64,000 bases of DNA from DATBLE01 sp036555585 (GTDB taxonomy: Bacteria > Actinomycetota > Thermoleophilia > Gaiellales > Gaiellaceae): contig DATBLE010000020.1 of assembly GCA_036555585.1 (NCBI GenBank), positions 1-64,000 of the forward strand, written 5' to 3'. Of the stretch, positions 1 through 8,450 are shown one piece after another. Under the pieces are notes generated by a model. That model did no database searches. It worked only from the letters and a program-made list of their open reading frames with translations, and was not told the origin of the DNA. The position numbers and the translations under genes were made by a program. Position 1 is the stretch's first letter. Each line of letters starts with the position of its first letter.

Positions 1-140
1 TCGACCCGCACGTGCACGAGGCGCTGCTCGCCCAGCCGGTGCAAGACGCCGAGCACGGCGACGTCGTCCAGGTGCTGCAGAAGGGGTACCGGCTCGGAGA
101 TCAGCTGGTCCGTCCGGCCCGCGTGGTGGTGGCCGAGTGA
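1..140 (+). CDS. grpE: GrpE nucleotide exchange factor, C-terminal fragment
   Basis: Partial gene, cut by the window edge. The reading frame starting at base 3 gives the end of the GrpE beta-domain: a DPHVHEA motif, then GDVVQVLQKGY and RLGDQLVRPARVVV, which match the conserved GrpE C-terminus. GrpE drives ADP release from DnaK. Its TGA stop overlaps the GTG start of dnaJ (GTGA), so the two are probably translationally coupled. dnaK would be expected upstream, outside the window. Confidence 0.93.
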   Translation, partial: DPHVHEALLAQPVQDAEHGDVVQVLQKGYRLGDQLVRPARVVVAE

Positions 141-1183
141 GCCAGTCGCTCTACGAGACGCTGGGCGTTCCGAAGAACGCCTCGGCCGACGAGATCAAGA
201 AGGCGTACCGCAAGCTCGCCCGCCGGCACCACCCGGACGCGAACCCGGGCGACAACGCGGCCGAAGAGCGCTTCAAGGAGGTGCAGAACGCCTACGACGT
301 GCTCTCCGACCCGGAGAAGCGCAAGCAGTACGACAGCCCGACCGGCTTCGCCGGCCCGGCGAGAGGCTTCGGGTTCAACGGCGGCGACTTCGCCGACCTC
401 GGTGATCTGGGCGACCTCTTCGGCGGCCTCTTCGGGGCTTCCAGCCGCGGCTCGCAGAGCCGCGGCCAACGCGGCAACGACGTCGAGACGCAGGTGACGC
501 TCTCGTTCGAGGACGCGCTCGAGGGCGTCCAGATGAAGATTCCGGTCACGCTCGACGTCGCGTGCCATACGTGCCACGGGTCGGGCGCCAAGCCCGGCAC
601 CGCACCCACGATCTGCCCGCAGTGCGGCGGACGCGGGATCGTCGCCGAGAGCCAGGGCTTCTTCTCGCTCTCCCAGCCCTGCCCGCGGTGCCGCGGGAAC
701 GGAACGGTGATCGAGGAGCCCTGCCCGACCTGCCGTGGCAGCGGCCGCGAGCGGCGCACGAAGCGGTACACGGTCAAGATCCCTGCCGGGGTCAAGGACG
801 GCTCGCGTATCCGGCTGAAGGGAAAGGGCGAGGCCGGCTGGGGCGGCGCCCCGTCAGGCGATCTCTACGTCGTCACCCGCGTCGAGCCGTCGAAGACGTT
901 CACCCGTCGCGGCGACGACCTCGTCGTCGACGTGCCGGTGTCATACGCGGACGCCGCGCTCGGGACGAAGGCGGCCGTGCCGACGCCGGACGGATCGGTT
1001 CAGGTCAAGGTGCCCGCCGGCTCGCAGGACGGGAAGCTGCTGCGCGTGAAAGGCAAGGGCGCGCCGAAGCTGAAGGGCTCCGGCCGCGGCGACGTGCTCG
1101 CCCGGCTGAGGATCGAGGTGCCGAAGAAGCTGTCGAAGCGTGAGCGCGAGCTGCTCGAGGAGCTGAAGAAGGCATCGGCATGA
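137..1183 (+). CDS. dnaJ: Chaperone protein DnaJ
   Basis: Cochaperone that stimulates the DnaK ATPase and delivers unfolded clients. The 348-residue protein has a J domain (about 1-70) with the HPD tripeptide in RRHHPDANPG, a Gly/Phe-rich linker (about 72-115), a zinc-binding region with four CxxCxGxG-type repeats (CHTCHGSG, CPQCGGRG, CPRCRGNG, CPTCRGSG) at about 143-205, and the C-terminal client-binding domains. The GTG start overlaps the grpE stop by 4 nt and the gene overlaps hspR by ATGA. The full zinc domain makes it a type I DnaJ rather than a CbpA-like protein. It lies in the heat-shock operon that HspR is likely to control. Confidence 0.97.
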   Translation: MSQSLYETLGVPKNASADEIKKAYRKLARRHHPDANPGDNAAEERFKEVQNAYDVLSDPEKRKQYDSPTGFAGPARGFGFNGGDFADLGDLGDLFGGLFGASSRGSQSRGQRGNDVETQVTLSFEDALEGVQMKIPVTLDVACHTCHGSGAKPGTAPTICPQCGGRGIVAESQGFFSLSQPCPRCRGNGTVIEEPCPTCRGSGRERRTKRYTVKIPAGVKDGSRIRLKGKGEAGWGGAPSGDLYVVTRVEPSKTFTRRGDDLVVDVPVSYADAALGTKAAVPTPDGSVQVKVPAGSQDGKLLRVKGKGAPKLKGSGRGDVLARLRIEVPKKLSKRERELLEELKKASA

Positions 1184-1563
1184 GCGCCACGGACTACCAG
1201 CGCCCGCGCTACATGATCTCGGTCGCCGCCGAGCTGGTCGGGATGCACCCGCAAACGCTGCGGATCTACGAGAACAAGGGGCTCGTCCGGCCGGGCCGCA
1301 CGCCCGGGGGGACACGGCTCTACTCCGAACGAGACCTCGACCGCCTGCGGCTGATCCAGCGGCTGACAACCGAGCTCGGGCTCAACCTGGCCGGCGTCGC
1401 GCGCGTGATCGCGCTCGAGGACGAGCTCGCCCGGATGCGCGCCCGCTTCGATCGCCTGGAGGCGGAGATGCGCGAGGCGATCGAGCAGGTTCACCGTCAA
1501 TACAGGCGCGACCTCGTCGTCTACCGCGACGAGTCACCCCTCCCCGCAAGGAGAACCACCTAG
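1180..1563 (+). CDS. hspR: HspR, MerR-family heat-shock repressor
   Basis: A 127-residue MerR-type regulator. The N-terminal winged helix contains MHPQTLRIYENKGLVRP and the GGTRLYSERDL wing, and the C-terminal part is a short coiled coil. There are no effector-binding cysteines, as in HspR. Known HspR proteins repress dnaK and clpB operons together with DnaK as corepressor, binding HAIR boxes; that operator would lie upstream of dnaK, outside this window. The ATG overlaps the dnaJ stop and clpB begins 2 nt after the hspR stop, so repressor and targets share a transcript. The role is inferred from family and context, which agree. Confidence 0.93.
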   Translation: MSATDYQRPRYMISVAAELVGMHPQTLRIYENKGLVRPGRTPGGTRLYSERDLDRLRLIQRLTTELGLNLAGVARVIALEDELARMRARFDRLEAEMREAIEQVHRQYRRDLVVYRDESPLPARRTT

Positions 1564-1565
1564 AG

Positions 1566-4031
1566 ATGGACTTCAACAGGCTGACGATCAAGTCCCAGGA
1601 GGCGGTCGCCGCCGCGCAGGAGCGCGCGCGCCGCCTCGGCAACCCCGAGCTCTATCCCGAGCACCTGCTGCTCGCGCTCCTCGACCAGGATCTCCCACGC
1701 GCGCTCGTCGAGTCGGCCGAGGAGCTGCGCTCCTCGGCCGAGGAGAGGCTTGCCGGCAGGCCGCGGATCGAAGGCGGCCAGCAGCAGCCGACGATGTCGG
1801 CCGCTCTGTCGAAGGTGCTCGACCGCGCCTTCGACGAGGCGAAGAAGCTGGAGGACGACTACGTGTCGACCGAGCACCTCTTGCTCGCGCTCGACGTCGT
1901 CCCCCGCGAGCGCCTGCTCGCGAAGATCGCCGAGGTCAGGGGCGGGCAGCGCGTCACCTCACAGGACCCAGAAGGCACCTACCAGGCGCTGGAGAAGTTC
2001 GGCCGCGACCTGACCGGGCTGGCAGAGAGCGGGAAGCTCGACCCGGTGATCGGGCGCGACGAGGAGATCCGCCGCGTGATCCAGGTGCTCTCCCGCCGGA
2101 CGAAGAACAACCCCGTGCTGATCGGCGACCCGGGCGTCGGCAAGACCGCGATCGTCGAAGGCCTGGCGCAGCGAATCGTCGCCGGCGACGTGCCCGAGGG
2201 GCTGAAGGACAAGCGCGTCTGGGCACTGGACATCGGCTCCCTGCTCGCCGGCTCCAAGTACCGCGGGGAGTTCGAGGAGCGGCTGAAGGCCGTGCTCACG
2301 GAGATCCAGGCGGCGGCCGGCGAGATCGTGCTCTTCATCGACGAGCTGCACACGATCGTCGGTGCGGGGGCGGCCGAAGGAGCGGTCGACGCGGCGAACA
2401 TGCTCAAGCCGATGCTCGCGCGCGGCGAGCTGCGCTGCATCGGCGCGACCACGCTCGACGAGTACCGCAAGCACATCGAGAAGGACGCGGCGCTGGAGCG
2501 GCGCTTCCAGCCCGTGTTCGTCGGCGAGCCGTCGGTCTCCGACACGATCGCGATCCTGCGCGGTCTGAAGGAGCGCTACGAGGCGCATCACGGCGTCGCG
2601 ATCAGGGATGCCGCGCTGGTCGCCGCCGCGGTGCTCTCCGACCGGTACATCTCCGACCGCCAGCTGCCCGACAAGGCCATCGACCTGATCGACGAGGCCG
2701 CGTCGCGGCTCAGGATGGAGATCGACTCCTCGCCGCTGGAGCTCGACGAGGCCGAGCGGCGTGTCCGCCAGCTCGAGATCGAGCTCGCGGCGATGACGAA
2801 GGAGAAGAAGGAGGTGCGCGAGCCGGTCGAGCGCGAGCTGGCCGAGGCGAAGGCGCGCCGCGACGAGCTCGCCGCCCGCTGGTCGAAGGAGAAGGAGGCG
2901 CTCGAGCGGGTCAGCCAGATCAAGCGCCGCATCGACGAGCTCAAGGTGGAGGCGGAACGTGCGGAACGGCAAGGAGAGCTCCAGAGAGTGGCGGAGATCC
3001 GCTATGGGGAGCTACCGGAGCTCGAACGTGAGCTCACTTCTAGGGCGCAGCCGGAGGCTGCGCCGATGGTCAAGGAGGAGGTCGACGAGGACGACGTCGC
3101 CGCCGTGGTCGCCCGCTGGACGGGCGTGCCGGTCGAGCGGTTGCTCGAGGGCGAGACCGAGAAGCTGATCCACATGGAGGAGCGGCTGCACGAGCGGGTC
3201 GTCGGCCAGGACGAGGCGGTCGAAGCGGTCGCAAACGCCCTTCGCCGCGCTCGCACGGGGCTGCAGGACCCGAACCGGCCGATCGGCTCGTTCGTCTTCC
3301 TCGGCCCGACCGGCGTGGGGAAGACCGAGCTCGCCCGCGCGCTGGCGGAGTTCATGTTCGACGACGAGCGCGCCATGGTGCGGCTCGACATGTCCGAGTA
3401 CCAGGAGCGGCACACGGTCGCGAGGCTGGTCGGCGCGCCGCCCGGTTACGTCGGCTACGAGGAGGGCGGCCAGCTGACGGAGGCGGTCCGGCGCCGGCCG
3501 TACTCGGTCGTGCTGCTCGACGAGATCGAGAAGGCGAGCGCCGAGGTCTTCGACGTGCTGCTCCAGATCCTCGACGACGGCCGCCTCACCGACGGTCAGG
3601 GCCGCACCGTCGACTTCCGCAACACCGTGATCGTGATGACCTCGAACGTCCGCTCGGCCGACGCGCTGCGCGAGTTCTTCCGGCCCGAGTTCCTCAATCG
3701 CATCGACGAGGTGGTCGAGTTCCATCCGCTCAGCCGGGAGCAGATCGGCGAGATCGTCGAGCTCCAGCTGAGGCGCCTTCGCGAGCGGCTGGCGGAGCGT
3801 GGACTGTCGCTCGAGCTGACCGACGCCGCCACGCAGGTGGTCGCCGAGGCCGGGTGGGAGCCCACGTACGGCGCGCGGCCGCTGAAGCGCGCTCTCCAGC
3901 GGTTGGTCGAGAACCCCCTCGCGATGCGGCTGCTCGAAGGTGACTTCGCGGAAGGCGACACCGTACGGGTCGACGCACGCGAGGGTGAGCTCGTGTTCGA
4001 GAAGGCCGGGGCAGTCGCGGCCGCAGCGTAG
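1566..4031 (+). CDS. clpB: ATP-dependent disaggregase ClpB
   Basis: Hexameric AAA+ chaperone that pulls proteins out of aggregates with DnaK/DnaJ/GrpE. Visible in order: Clp N-terminal repeats (about 1-140), a first AAA domain with Walker A GDPGVGKT (about 187) and Walker B VLFIDELHT, a coiled-coil middle domain (about 385-510, rich in Glu, Arg and Lys), and a second AAA domain with GPTGVGKT (about 580), VVLLDEIEKA and the arginine-finger region. Length is 821 residues against roughly 850-860 for most homologues. Part of the difference lies after sensor MTSN, where only about ten residues (VRSADALREF) separate it from FRPEFLNRID; E. coli has about 29 there. A start 2 nt after hspR is supported by an upstream AAGGAG. 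Confidence 0.97.
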   Translation: MDFNRLTIKSQEAVAAAQERARRLGNPELYPEHLLLALLDQDLPRALVESAEELRSSAEERLAGRPRIEGGQQQPTMSAALSKVLDRAFDEAKKLEDDYVSTEHLLLALDVVPRERLLAKIAEVRGGQRVTSQDPEGTYQALEKFGRDLTGLAESGKLDPVIGRDEEIRRVIQVLSRRTKNNPVLIGDPGVGKTAIVEGLAQRIVAGDVPEGLKDKRVWALDIGSLLAGSKYRGEFEERLKAVLTEIQAAAGEIVLFIDELHTIVGAGAAEGAVDAANMLKPMLARGELRCIGATTLDEYRKHIEKDAALERRFQPVFVGEPSVSDTIAILRGLKERYEAHHGVAIRDAALVAAAVLSDRYISDRQLPDKAIDLIDEAASRLRMEIDSSPLELDEAERRVRQLEIELAAMTKEKKEVREPVERELAEAKARRDELAARWSKEKEALERVSQIKRRIDELKVEAERAERQGELQRVAEIRYGELPELERELTSRAQPEAAPMVKEEVDEDDVAAVVARWTGVPVERLLEGETEKLIHMEERLHERVVGQDEAVEAVANALRRARTGLQDPNRPIGSFVFLGPTGVGKTELARALAEFMFDDERAMVRLDMSEYQERHTVARLVGAPPGYVGYEEGGQLTEAVRRRPYSVVLLDEIEKASAEVFDVLLQILDDGRLTDGQGRTVDFRNTVIVMTSNVRSADALREFFRPEFLNRIDEVVEFHPLSREQIGEIVELQLRRLRERLAERGLSLELTDAATQVVAEAGWEPTYGARPLKRALQRLVENPLAMRLLEGDFAEGDTVRVDAREGELVFEKAGAVAAAA

Positions 4032-4039
4032 GGTCCGCC

Positions 4040-4053
4040 GGGGTCAGACCCCC
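4040..4053. repeat. Extragenic palindrome GGGGTC-A-GACCCC, copy 1
   Basis: GGGGTCAGACCCCC, a perfect 6-bp inverted repeat around one base. It lies 8 nt after the clpB stop and an identical 14-mer follows about 100 bp later. It may be a repeated extragenic element or part of the convergent terminator region between clpB and the minus-strand response regulator gene. Confidence 0.6.
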
Positions 4054-4145
4054 GAACGCGGGGGTGACGAAACCGTGACGATTCGAGCACGCCGCCGCCA
4101 ACCATGCGCCCGTCCGTGCCTGTGGACGATCCGTCACGTTCAGGC

Positions 4146-4159
4146 GGGGTCAGACCCCC
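4146..4159. repeat. Extragenic palindrome GGGGTC-A-GACCCC, copy 2
   Basis: Exact second copy of the 14-mer at 4040-4053, in the same orientation and within the same intergenic region. No transposase gene is nearby. Confidence 0.6.
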
Positions 4160-4167
4160 ACGGGACC

Positions 4168-4184
4168 GTGGACGAGTCGTCCAC
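4168..4184. terminator. Inverted repeat between convergent genes
   Basis: GTGGACGA-G-TCGTCCAC is a perfect 8-bp inverted repeat with one central base, 19 nt from the end of the minus-strand gene that stops at 4204. The position suits a bidirectional terminator, but no T-run follows and the central loop is very short, so this is tentative. Confidence 0.4.
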
Positions 4185-4203
4185 AGGCGGAGCCCCCGCC
4201 CGC

Positions 4204-4581
4204 TCAGCGGCAGAAGGCTCGAACCTGGTCGGGGAACTCGCGGACGCTGATCGGCTTCTCGAGGTAGCCGTCGAAGCCGGCGGCCAGCAGCAGCTCGCGG
4301 TCGCCCTTCATCGCGAACGAGGTGAGGGCGACGATCGGAACTCCCTCCGTCCGCGGATCGGCCTTGATCGCCCGGGCCGCGTCCGTGCCGTCCATGTCGG
4401 GCAAGCGGATGTCCATCAGGATCACGTCGGGCACGCGACTTGTTGCCACCTCGATGCTCTCGCCGCCGGTGCCGGCCTCCAGCGTCTCGAAGCCGGCCAG
4501 CCGCAGCACGTCGCGGGCGAGCTTCATGTTCTTCTCGTTGTCGTCGACGATCAGGACGACCCTGTCCGGAGAATCGCTCAT
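4204..4581 (-). CDS. Single-domain response regulator (CheY-like)
   Basis: The 125-residue protein consists only of a receiver domain. The acidic pair is in VLIVDDNEKN, the phospho-acceptor Asp in VILMDIRLPDMDG, the switch Thr/Ser in VALTSFA and the conserved Lys in GYLEKPIS. No output domain is present, so it should act through protein contacts or as a phosphorelay intermediate. It is the last gene of a minus-strand run: lipoprotein, hybrid-lacking histidine kinase, then this regulator 52 nt downstream of the kinase. The kinase is the obvious partner (inference). Confidence 0.93.
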   Translation of the reverse strand: MSDSPDRVVLIVDDNEKNMKLARDVLRLAGFETLEAGTGGESIEVATSRVPDVILMDIRLPDMDGTDAARAIKADPRTEGVPIVALTSFAMKGDRELLLAAGFDGYLEKPISVREFPDQVRAFCR

Positions 4582-4633
4582 CCGTCGACCTGGATCGGTG
4601 CCCCGAGACCGACGTGGAGGTTCGCGTCCCCGC

Positions 4634-6226
4634 TCACCCCTTCTGCTCCACGGGCAGGGTGAACCGGAAGGTGCTGCCCGCCCCGGGCGCGCTCTCCAGC
4701 CAAAGCCGTCCGCCGTGGAGCTCGATGAACCTCCTCGAGAGCGGTAGGCCCAGGCCCGTGCCTGCGGACTGGCCGCCGTTGCCCGCGGCCTGTCCGAACT
4801 CCTCGAAGATCAGCTCCTGGTCCTCGCGCGCGATCCCGGGGCCGGTGTCCGCGACGGCAACCTCGACGAGGCCGTCGTGGAGCTGGGCAGAGACGTCGAT
4901 ACGGCCGTCGGGCGGCGTGAACTTGACCGCGTTCGCGAGCAGGTTGAACACGACCTGCCGCACCTTCCGCTCGTCGGCCCGGACGGTGATGTCGTCGGGC
5001 GACAGGCTCAGGCCCAGGGTGATCCCGGTACGGCTCGCCGCTTCCGCCTGCATCGTCAGGCCGCTCTCCAGGGTGGGCCGCAGCGAGACGTCGTCCAGCT
5101 CGAGCTCCATCTTCCCGGCCTCCACCTTCGACAGGTCGAGGATGTCGTTGATCAGCGCGAGCAGGTGCCGCCCGGCCTCGATCACGTCCTCGACGTAGCC
5201 CAGCTGCTGCTCGTTCAGCTCGCCGACCTGTCGCTGCTGCAGGAGCTCCGAGAAGCCGATGATCGCGTTGAGCGGCGTTCGCAGCTCGTGCGACATGTTC
5301 GCCAGGAACTCGGACTTGTGGCGGCTGACGGCCTCGAGCTCCTCGTAGACGCGCTGGAGCTCGTCGTTCATCCGGTTGACGTTGGCCGCCAGGGAGCCCA
5401 GCTCGTCGCGGTTGGGCACCTCGACGTGTCCCGAGAAGTTGCCCGAGGCGATCTCCGCGAGGCGAGCCTCGCTGCGCCGGATCGGGCCGATCAGCGACCA
5501 CGAGAGGACGAGCCCGAGCAGCAGCGCGAGGACGACGGCTCCCGCGGTGACGCCGATGAAGATGTTCCTCGAGCTGCTGTACGCGGCGCGGTTCTCGGCG
5601 ACCAGCGCGTTCGTCTTCAGGGTGGTCGACTCCGCCAGGGCGGTCGCGCGGGTCTCGAGGTCGATCGCCAGGCCCTCCGCCCTGGCGTGGAGCGCGAGCG
5701 ACGGCTGTTCCGAGGCCGTGATCGTCTCGATCGTCCTCCTGAGCTGACGGTAGATCGCCTCGATCTCGCCGACCCTGACGGCTTCGTCCTCGGCCGGGGA
5801 GAAGCCGAACCGCGTCGCGCTGCCGAGCAGGCCGAGCGCACTGGCGACGGCGGGGTCGATCTGCTGAAGGCAGAGACGTGTCGGGCCCGCCTTCTTCTTG
5901 CCGCCGTTGGCCCAGGTCGCCGCGTCCGCACCGCCCGCGCAGAGGCCGAGCAGCTGGCGCATCTGCGTCGACTCGGTCTCGAGCTGCCCGTATGCCCCGG
6001 CACGCACCTGGAGCGCCTGCAGGCCGTTCGCTCGAGAGTTCGACTGGCCGAGGACGCGCACGCCGATCAGGGCGACCACCACGAGCAGCGCAGCGATGAC
6101 GAGGAACGCGGCGACGAGCTTGGTCCGGACCCCGACCGGGAGGCGACCGACGGCACGAACGAGCGGGTTGTCCGCGCTGCGCGTCAGGGTCCCCTCCGGC
6201 GTCGCTCCTCGAGCCCCGGCTGCCAC
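4634..6226 (-). CDS. Membrane sensor histidine kinase
   Basis: The 530-residue protein has TM1 near residues 36-58, an extracytoplasmic region of about 150 residues containing LCAGGADAATW, TM2 near 218-240, a HAMP linker, a short coiled coil, a HisKA domain with the phospho-His in LANMSHELRTPLNAII, and a HATPase domain with the N box NLLANAVKFTP, G1 DTGPGIA and G2 GTGLGLPLSRR. All catalytic motifs look intact. The GTG start directly abuts the TGA of the preceding lipoprotein gene, indicating one transcript. The two TM segments with an outer loop predict sensing of an external signal, perhaps through the lipoprotein encoded before it (inference). Confidence 0.93.
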   Translation of the reverse strand: MAAGARGATPEGTLTRSADNPLVRAVGRLPVGVRTKLVAAFLVIAALLVVVALIGVRVLGQSNSRANGLQALQVRAGAYGQLETESTQMRQLLGLCAGGADAATWANGGKKKAGPTRLCLQQIDPAVASALGLLGSATRFGFSPAEDEAVRVGEIEAIYRQLRRTIETITASEQPSLALHARAEGLAIDLETRATALAESTTLKTNALVAENRAAYSSSRNIFIGVTAGAVVLALLLGLVLSWSLIGPIRRSEARLAEIASGNFSGHVEVPNRDELGSLAANVNRMNDELQRVYEELEAVSRHKSEFLANMSHELRTPLNAIIGFSELLQQRQVGELNEQQLGYVEDVIEAGRHLLALINDILDLSKVEAGKMELELDDVSLRPTLESGLTMQAEAASRTGITLGLSLSPDDITVRADERKVRQVVFNLLANAVKFTPPDGRIDVSAQLHDGLVEVAVADTGPGIAREDQELIFEEFGQAAGNGGQSAGTGLGLPLSRRFIELHGGRLWLESAPGAGSTFRFTLPVEQKG

Positions 6227-6736
6227 TCAGGGCTTCAGCGTCGGACTTGCCGCGGCGCCGTTCGTGATCAGCCATTTCCCGCCGATCTTCTGCACGTCCT
6301 GGTCGGCGCCGACCACGGCCACCACCTTCTTCGTCTTCGTGTCGATGTAGTGACACTCGAAGTAGAGCGTTCCCTTGTCTCCGTTCACGGTCGTGCGGAT
6401 CTTGTAGGCGGGAGTGTCCGAGAGCCAGTGGTTCTCGGGCTGCATCGGGCCTGACGCGCTGAGGAGCTCTCGGATCGACGCCTTGCCCGTGTACGTCTTC
6501 CCGTCGTAGGTGAAGGTCGCGTTCGGCGCCCAGATCGACATCCACAGGTCGAGGTCCTTCGTGGAGGCCGCCCGATGCCAGATCCGCTCGATCTGGTCGA
6601 TCGCGTAGAGGTCGGCCTCGTCCCGAGCCTCCGATCCGGAGGACGAGCTGCTCTTGCTCCCTCCGCAGGCGGTGAGCAGTGCGGCGACGACGATCGCCAC
6701 GACACATCCGGTGAGCAGGACCCGCATGGATCTCAT
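6227..6736 (-). CDS. NTF2/SnoaL-like lipoprotein
   Basis: The 169-residue product has an N-terminal signal with the lipobox LLTAC followed by a Gly/Ser linker, then an NTF2-like fold region (DEADLYAIDQIERIW, WMSIWAPNATFTYDGK, KWLITNG). SnoaL-like domains form a small cone-shaped pocket used for binding or catalysis; the substrate here cannot be read from sequence. It is the first gene of the operon with the histidine kinase and CheY-like regulator and could supply the sensed ligand or modulate the sensor at the membrane surface (inference). A ribosome-binding AGGAGG-like stretch precedes the ATG on the minus strand. Confidence 0.75.
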   Translation of the reverse strand: MRSMRVLLTGCVVAIVVAALLTACGGSKSSSSSGSEARDEADLYAIDQIERIWHRAASTKDLDLWMSIWAPNATFTYDGKTYTGKASIRELLSASGPMQPENHWLSDTPAYKIRTTVNGDKGTLYFECHYIDTKTKKVVAVVGADQDVQKIGGKWLITNGAAASPTLKP

Positions 6737-6893
6737 CCTCCTTCTGACGGTCGAGACCCCGGGAACGAGACGATCGTGACATGGCGGGAGCCCTGCGTCC
6801 AGGGGGCCTGCACCCCACTTCGGCAGGTGGGTAGCACGGTCACGCGGACGCGTCGTCCCGAGCGGCCCGGTGGAACGCCGGCCGTTGCCGCCG

Positions 6894-6905
6894 TATCCTT
6901 GGCCG
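6894..6905 (+). promoter_or_regulatory. -10 box TATCCT of a putative leaderless promoter
   Basis: TATCCT at 6894-6899 ends exactly 6 nt before the GTG at 6906, the spacing expected if transcription starts at or next to the start codon. No Shine-Dalgarno sequence precedes the GTG. Confidence 0.6.
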
Positions 6906-7571
6906 GTGTCGATCCGGATCGTGCTCGCGGACGATCACTACCTGGTACGCGAGGGTGTCCGGCGACTGCTCGAGACCGAGGCCGACCTGGACGTCGTCGC
7001 CGTCGGCGGCGATCTCGACGCGCTGCTGCAGGCGGTCGATGCCGAGCAGCCTGACGTCGTCGTCACCGACATCAGGATGCCCCCTGGCGGACACGACGAG
7101 GGCATCCAGGCCGCGGAGCGCCTCAGGGAGACCCATCCCGACGTCGGAGTCGTCGTCCTCAGCCAGTATTCGCAGCCCGGCTACGCGCTCGCGCTGCTCG
7201 AGCAGGGGACGGCGAGGCGGGCATATCTCCTGAAGGAGCGCGTGGAGGACGTCGACCAGTTGGCGGCCGCGATCCGCACGGTCGCCGAGGGCGGCTCCGT
7301 GATCGACCCGCAGGTGGTGGAGGCGCTCGTCGCCGAGAAGTCGCGTGTGGAGCAGTCGCCGCTCAACGAGCTCACCGAGCGCGAGCGGAGCGTCCTTCGC
7401 GAGATGGCCGAGGGAAAGAACAATGCGGCGATCGCCGCGGCCCTCTTCCTGACCGAGCGCTCCGTCGAGAAGGTCATCCACTCGATCTTCCTGAAGCTCG
7501 GGCTGGCCTGGGAGACCGCCGTGCACAAGCGCGTGAAGGCCGTGATCCTCTACCTCGCGGAGGTCGACTGA
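6906..7571 (+). CDS. NarL/LuxR-type response regulator
   Basis: The 221-residue protein has a receiver domain with LADDHYLVREG, acceptor Asp in VVVTDIRMPPGGHDEG and Lys in YLLKERV, then a LuxR helix-turn-helix: ELTERERSVLREMAEG and FLTERSVEKVIHSIFLKLG. The start was set at GTG 6906 because SIRIVLADD begins there and a -10 box lies 6 nt upstream; a frame extension of 12 residues upstream has no domain match. The partner is almost certainly the histidine kinase on the opposite strand, whose 3' end overlaps this gene by 22 bp, an unusual tail-to-tail arrangement for a two-component pair. Confidence 0.92.
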   Translation: MSIRIVLADDHYLVREGVRRLLETEADLDVVAVGGDLDALLQAVDAEQPDVVVTDIRMPPGGHDEGIQAAERLRETHPDVGVVVLSQYSQPGYALALLEQGTARRAYLLKERVEDVDQLAAAIRTVAEGGSVIDPQVVEALVAEKSRVEQSPLNELTERERSVLREMAEGKNNAAIAAALFLTERSVEKVIHSIFLKLGLAWETAVHKRVKAVILYLAEVD

Positions 7572-8251
7572 GGCTCGCCCGGCCGCGGTTCGTCGGGCGG
7601 GATGGTCCCGACGACGCGCGTCCCGCCGCCGGGCCCTGAAACGACGGCGAGCCGGCCGCCCAGGGCCGCGACCCGGGTCTCGATCAGGTCGAGCCCCGTC
7701 CCGGCGGGCGTTTCGGCAGGAAAGCCGACGCCGTCGTCGGCGACCTCGAAGACGAGCGCTCCGTCCTCGTCGCGGATCGCGATCGTCGCCCGGGCGCCGG
7801 GGCCGGCATGGGCCGCGACGTTCTCCAACGCCGCCAGGCAGCACCGGTACACGGCGGCCGTGACGTCGGCTGACCAGGCGTCCTCGGCCTCGACGACGAC
7901 CCGGACCGGGATTCCGGCGTTCCCCGCCGCAGCGCGCAGCGCGACGGCGAGGCCCCGGGCACCGAGGACGAGCGGATACGTGCGCTCGCAGAGCCGGCGG
8001 ACCTCCGCCAGGGCGTCGCGCAGGTCGCCCCTGATCTCCTCGAGGAGCGCGGACGCGGCGGGGTCGGCCTCGCAGGCCTGGCCGAGCAGCTGAAGGCGGA
8101 CGGCGAGCGCCACGAGCTGCTGCTGGACGCCGTCGTGGATGTCGCGCTCGAGCTCGCGTCGCTCGGCGTCGGCCGTCGCGACGAGACGCGCGCGAGAGGC
8201 GCGAAGCCTTTCGACCTCTTCGCCGAGCTGCTCGGCTGCCGCGTCGCCCAT
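7550..8251 (-). CDS. NarL-family histidine kinase (HisKA_3), soluble
   Basis: The 233-residue protein starts with a coiled-coil segment, then the HisKA_3 motif RRELERDIHDGVQQQLVAL with the phospho-His, and a HATPase with N box AALENVAAHAG and G boxes VADDGVGFPAE and GTGLDLIETRVAALGG. No TM helix or sensor domain is present, so it is predicted cytosolic. I chose ATG 8251 (MGDAAAEQL) because a GAGAGGAGG lies about 12 nt upstream; the frame continues upstream but is arginine-rich and unlike the family. Probable partner of the LuxR regulator that converges on it and overlaps its end. Confidence 0.88.
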   Translation of the reverse strand: MGDAAAEQLGEEVERLRASRARLVATADAERRELERDIHDGVQQQLVALAVRLQLLGQACEADPAASALLEEIRGDLRDALAEVRRLCERTYPLVLGARGLAVALRAAAGNAGIPVRVVVEAEDAWSADVTAAVYRCCLAALENVAAHAGPGARATIAIRDEDGALVFEVADDGVGFPAETPAGTGLDLIETRVAALGGRLAVVSGPGGGTRVVGTIPPDEPRPGEPQSTSAR

Positions 8252-8450
8252 CGAAAGCTCGAACCTCCTCTCGCGCGTCCTTGGAGTTCTGCACGATCGA
8301 GCCGGCCCCGCGTAGCGTGGCAGCGCCCGTTGCGCCGGGCGGCTCGTATCCCGGCGATTCACCCGCCTCCACGATAGGCGCTCGAGCCGCCTGCTCCTAG
8401 CCTCGGGGAGCGATGCAGGTCAGGCCGGATCAAGAGGAGGGAGCGGACAC

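Noticed and set aside
4578..6818. A 746-codon minus-strand frame across the kinase and lipoprotein genes
   Set aside because: Arg/Ala/Gly-rich content without motifs; the other frame on the same strand gives a full histidine kinase.
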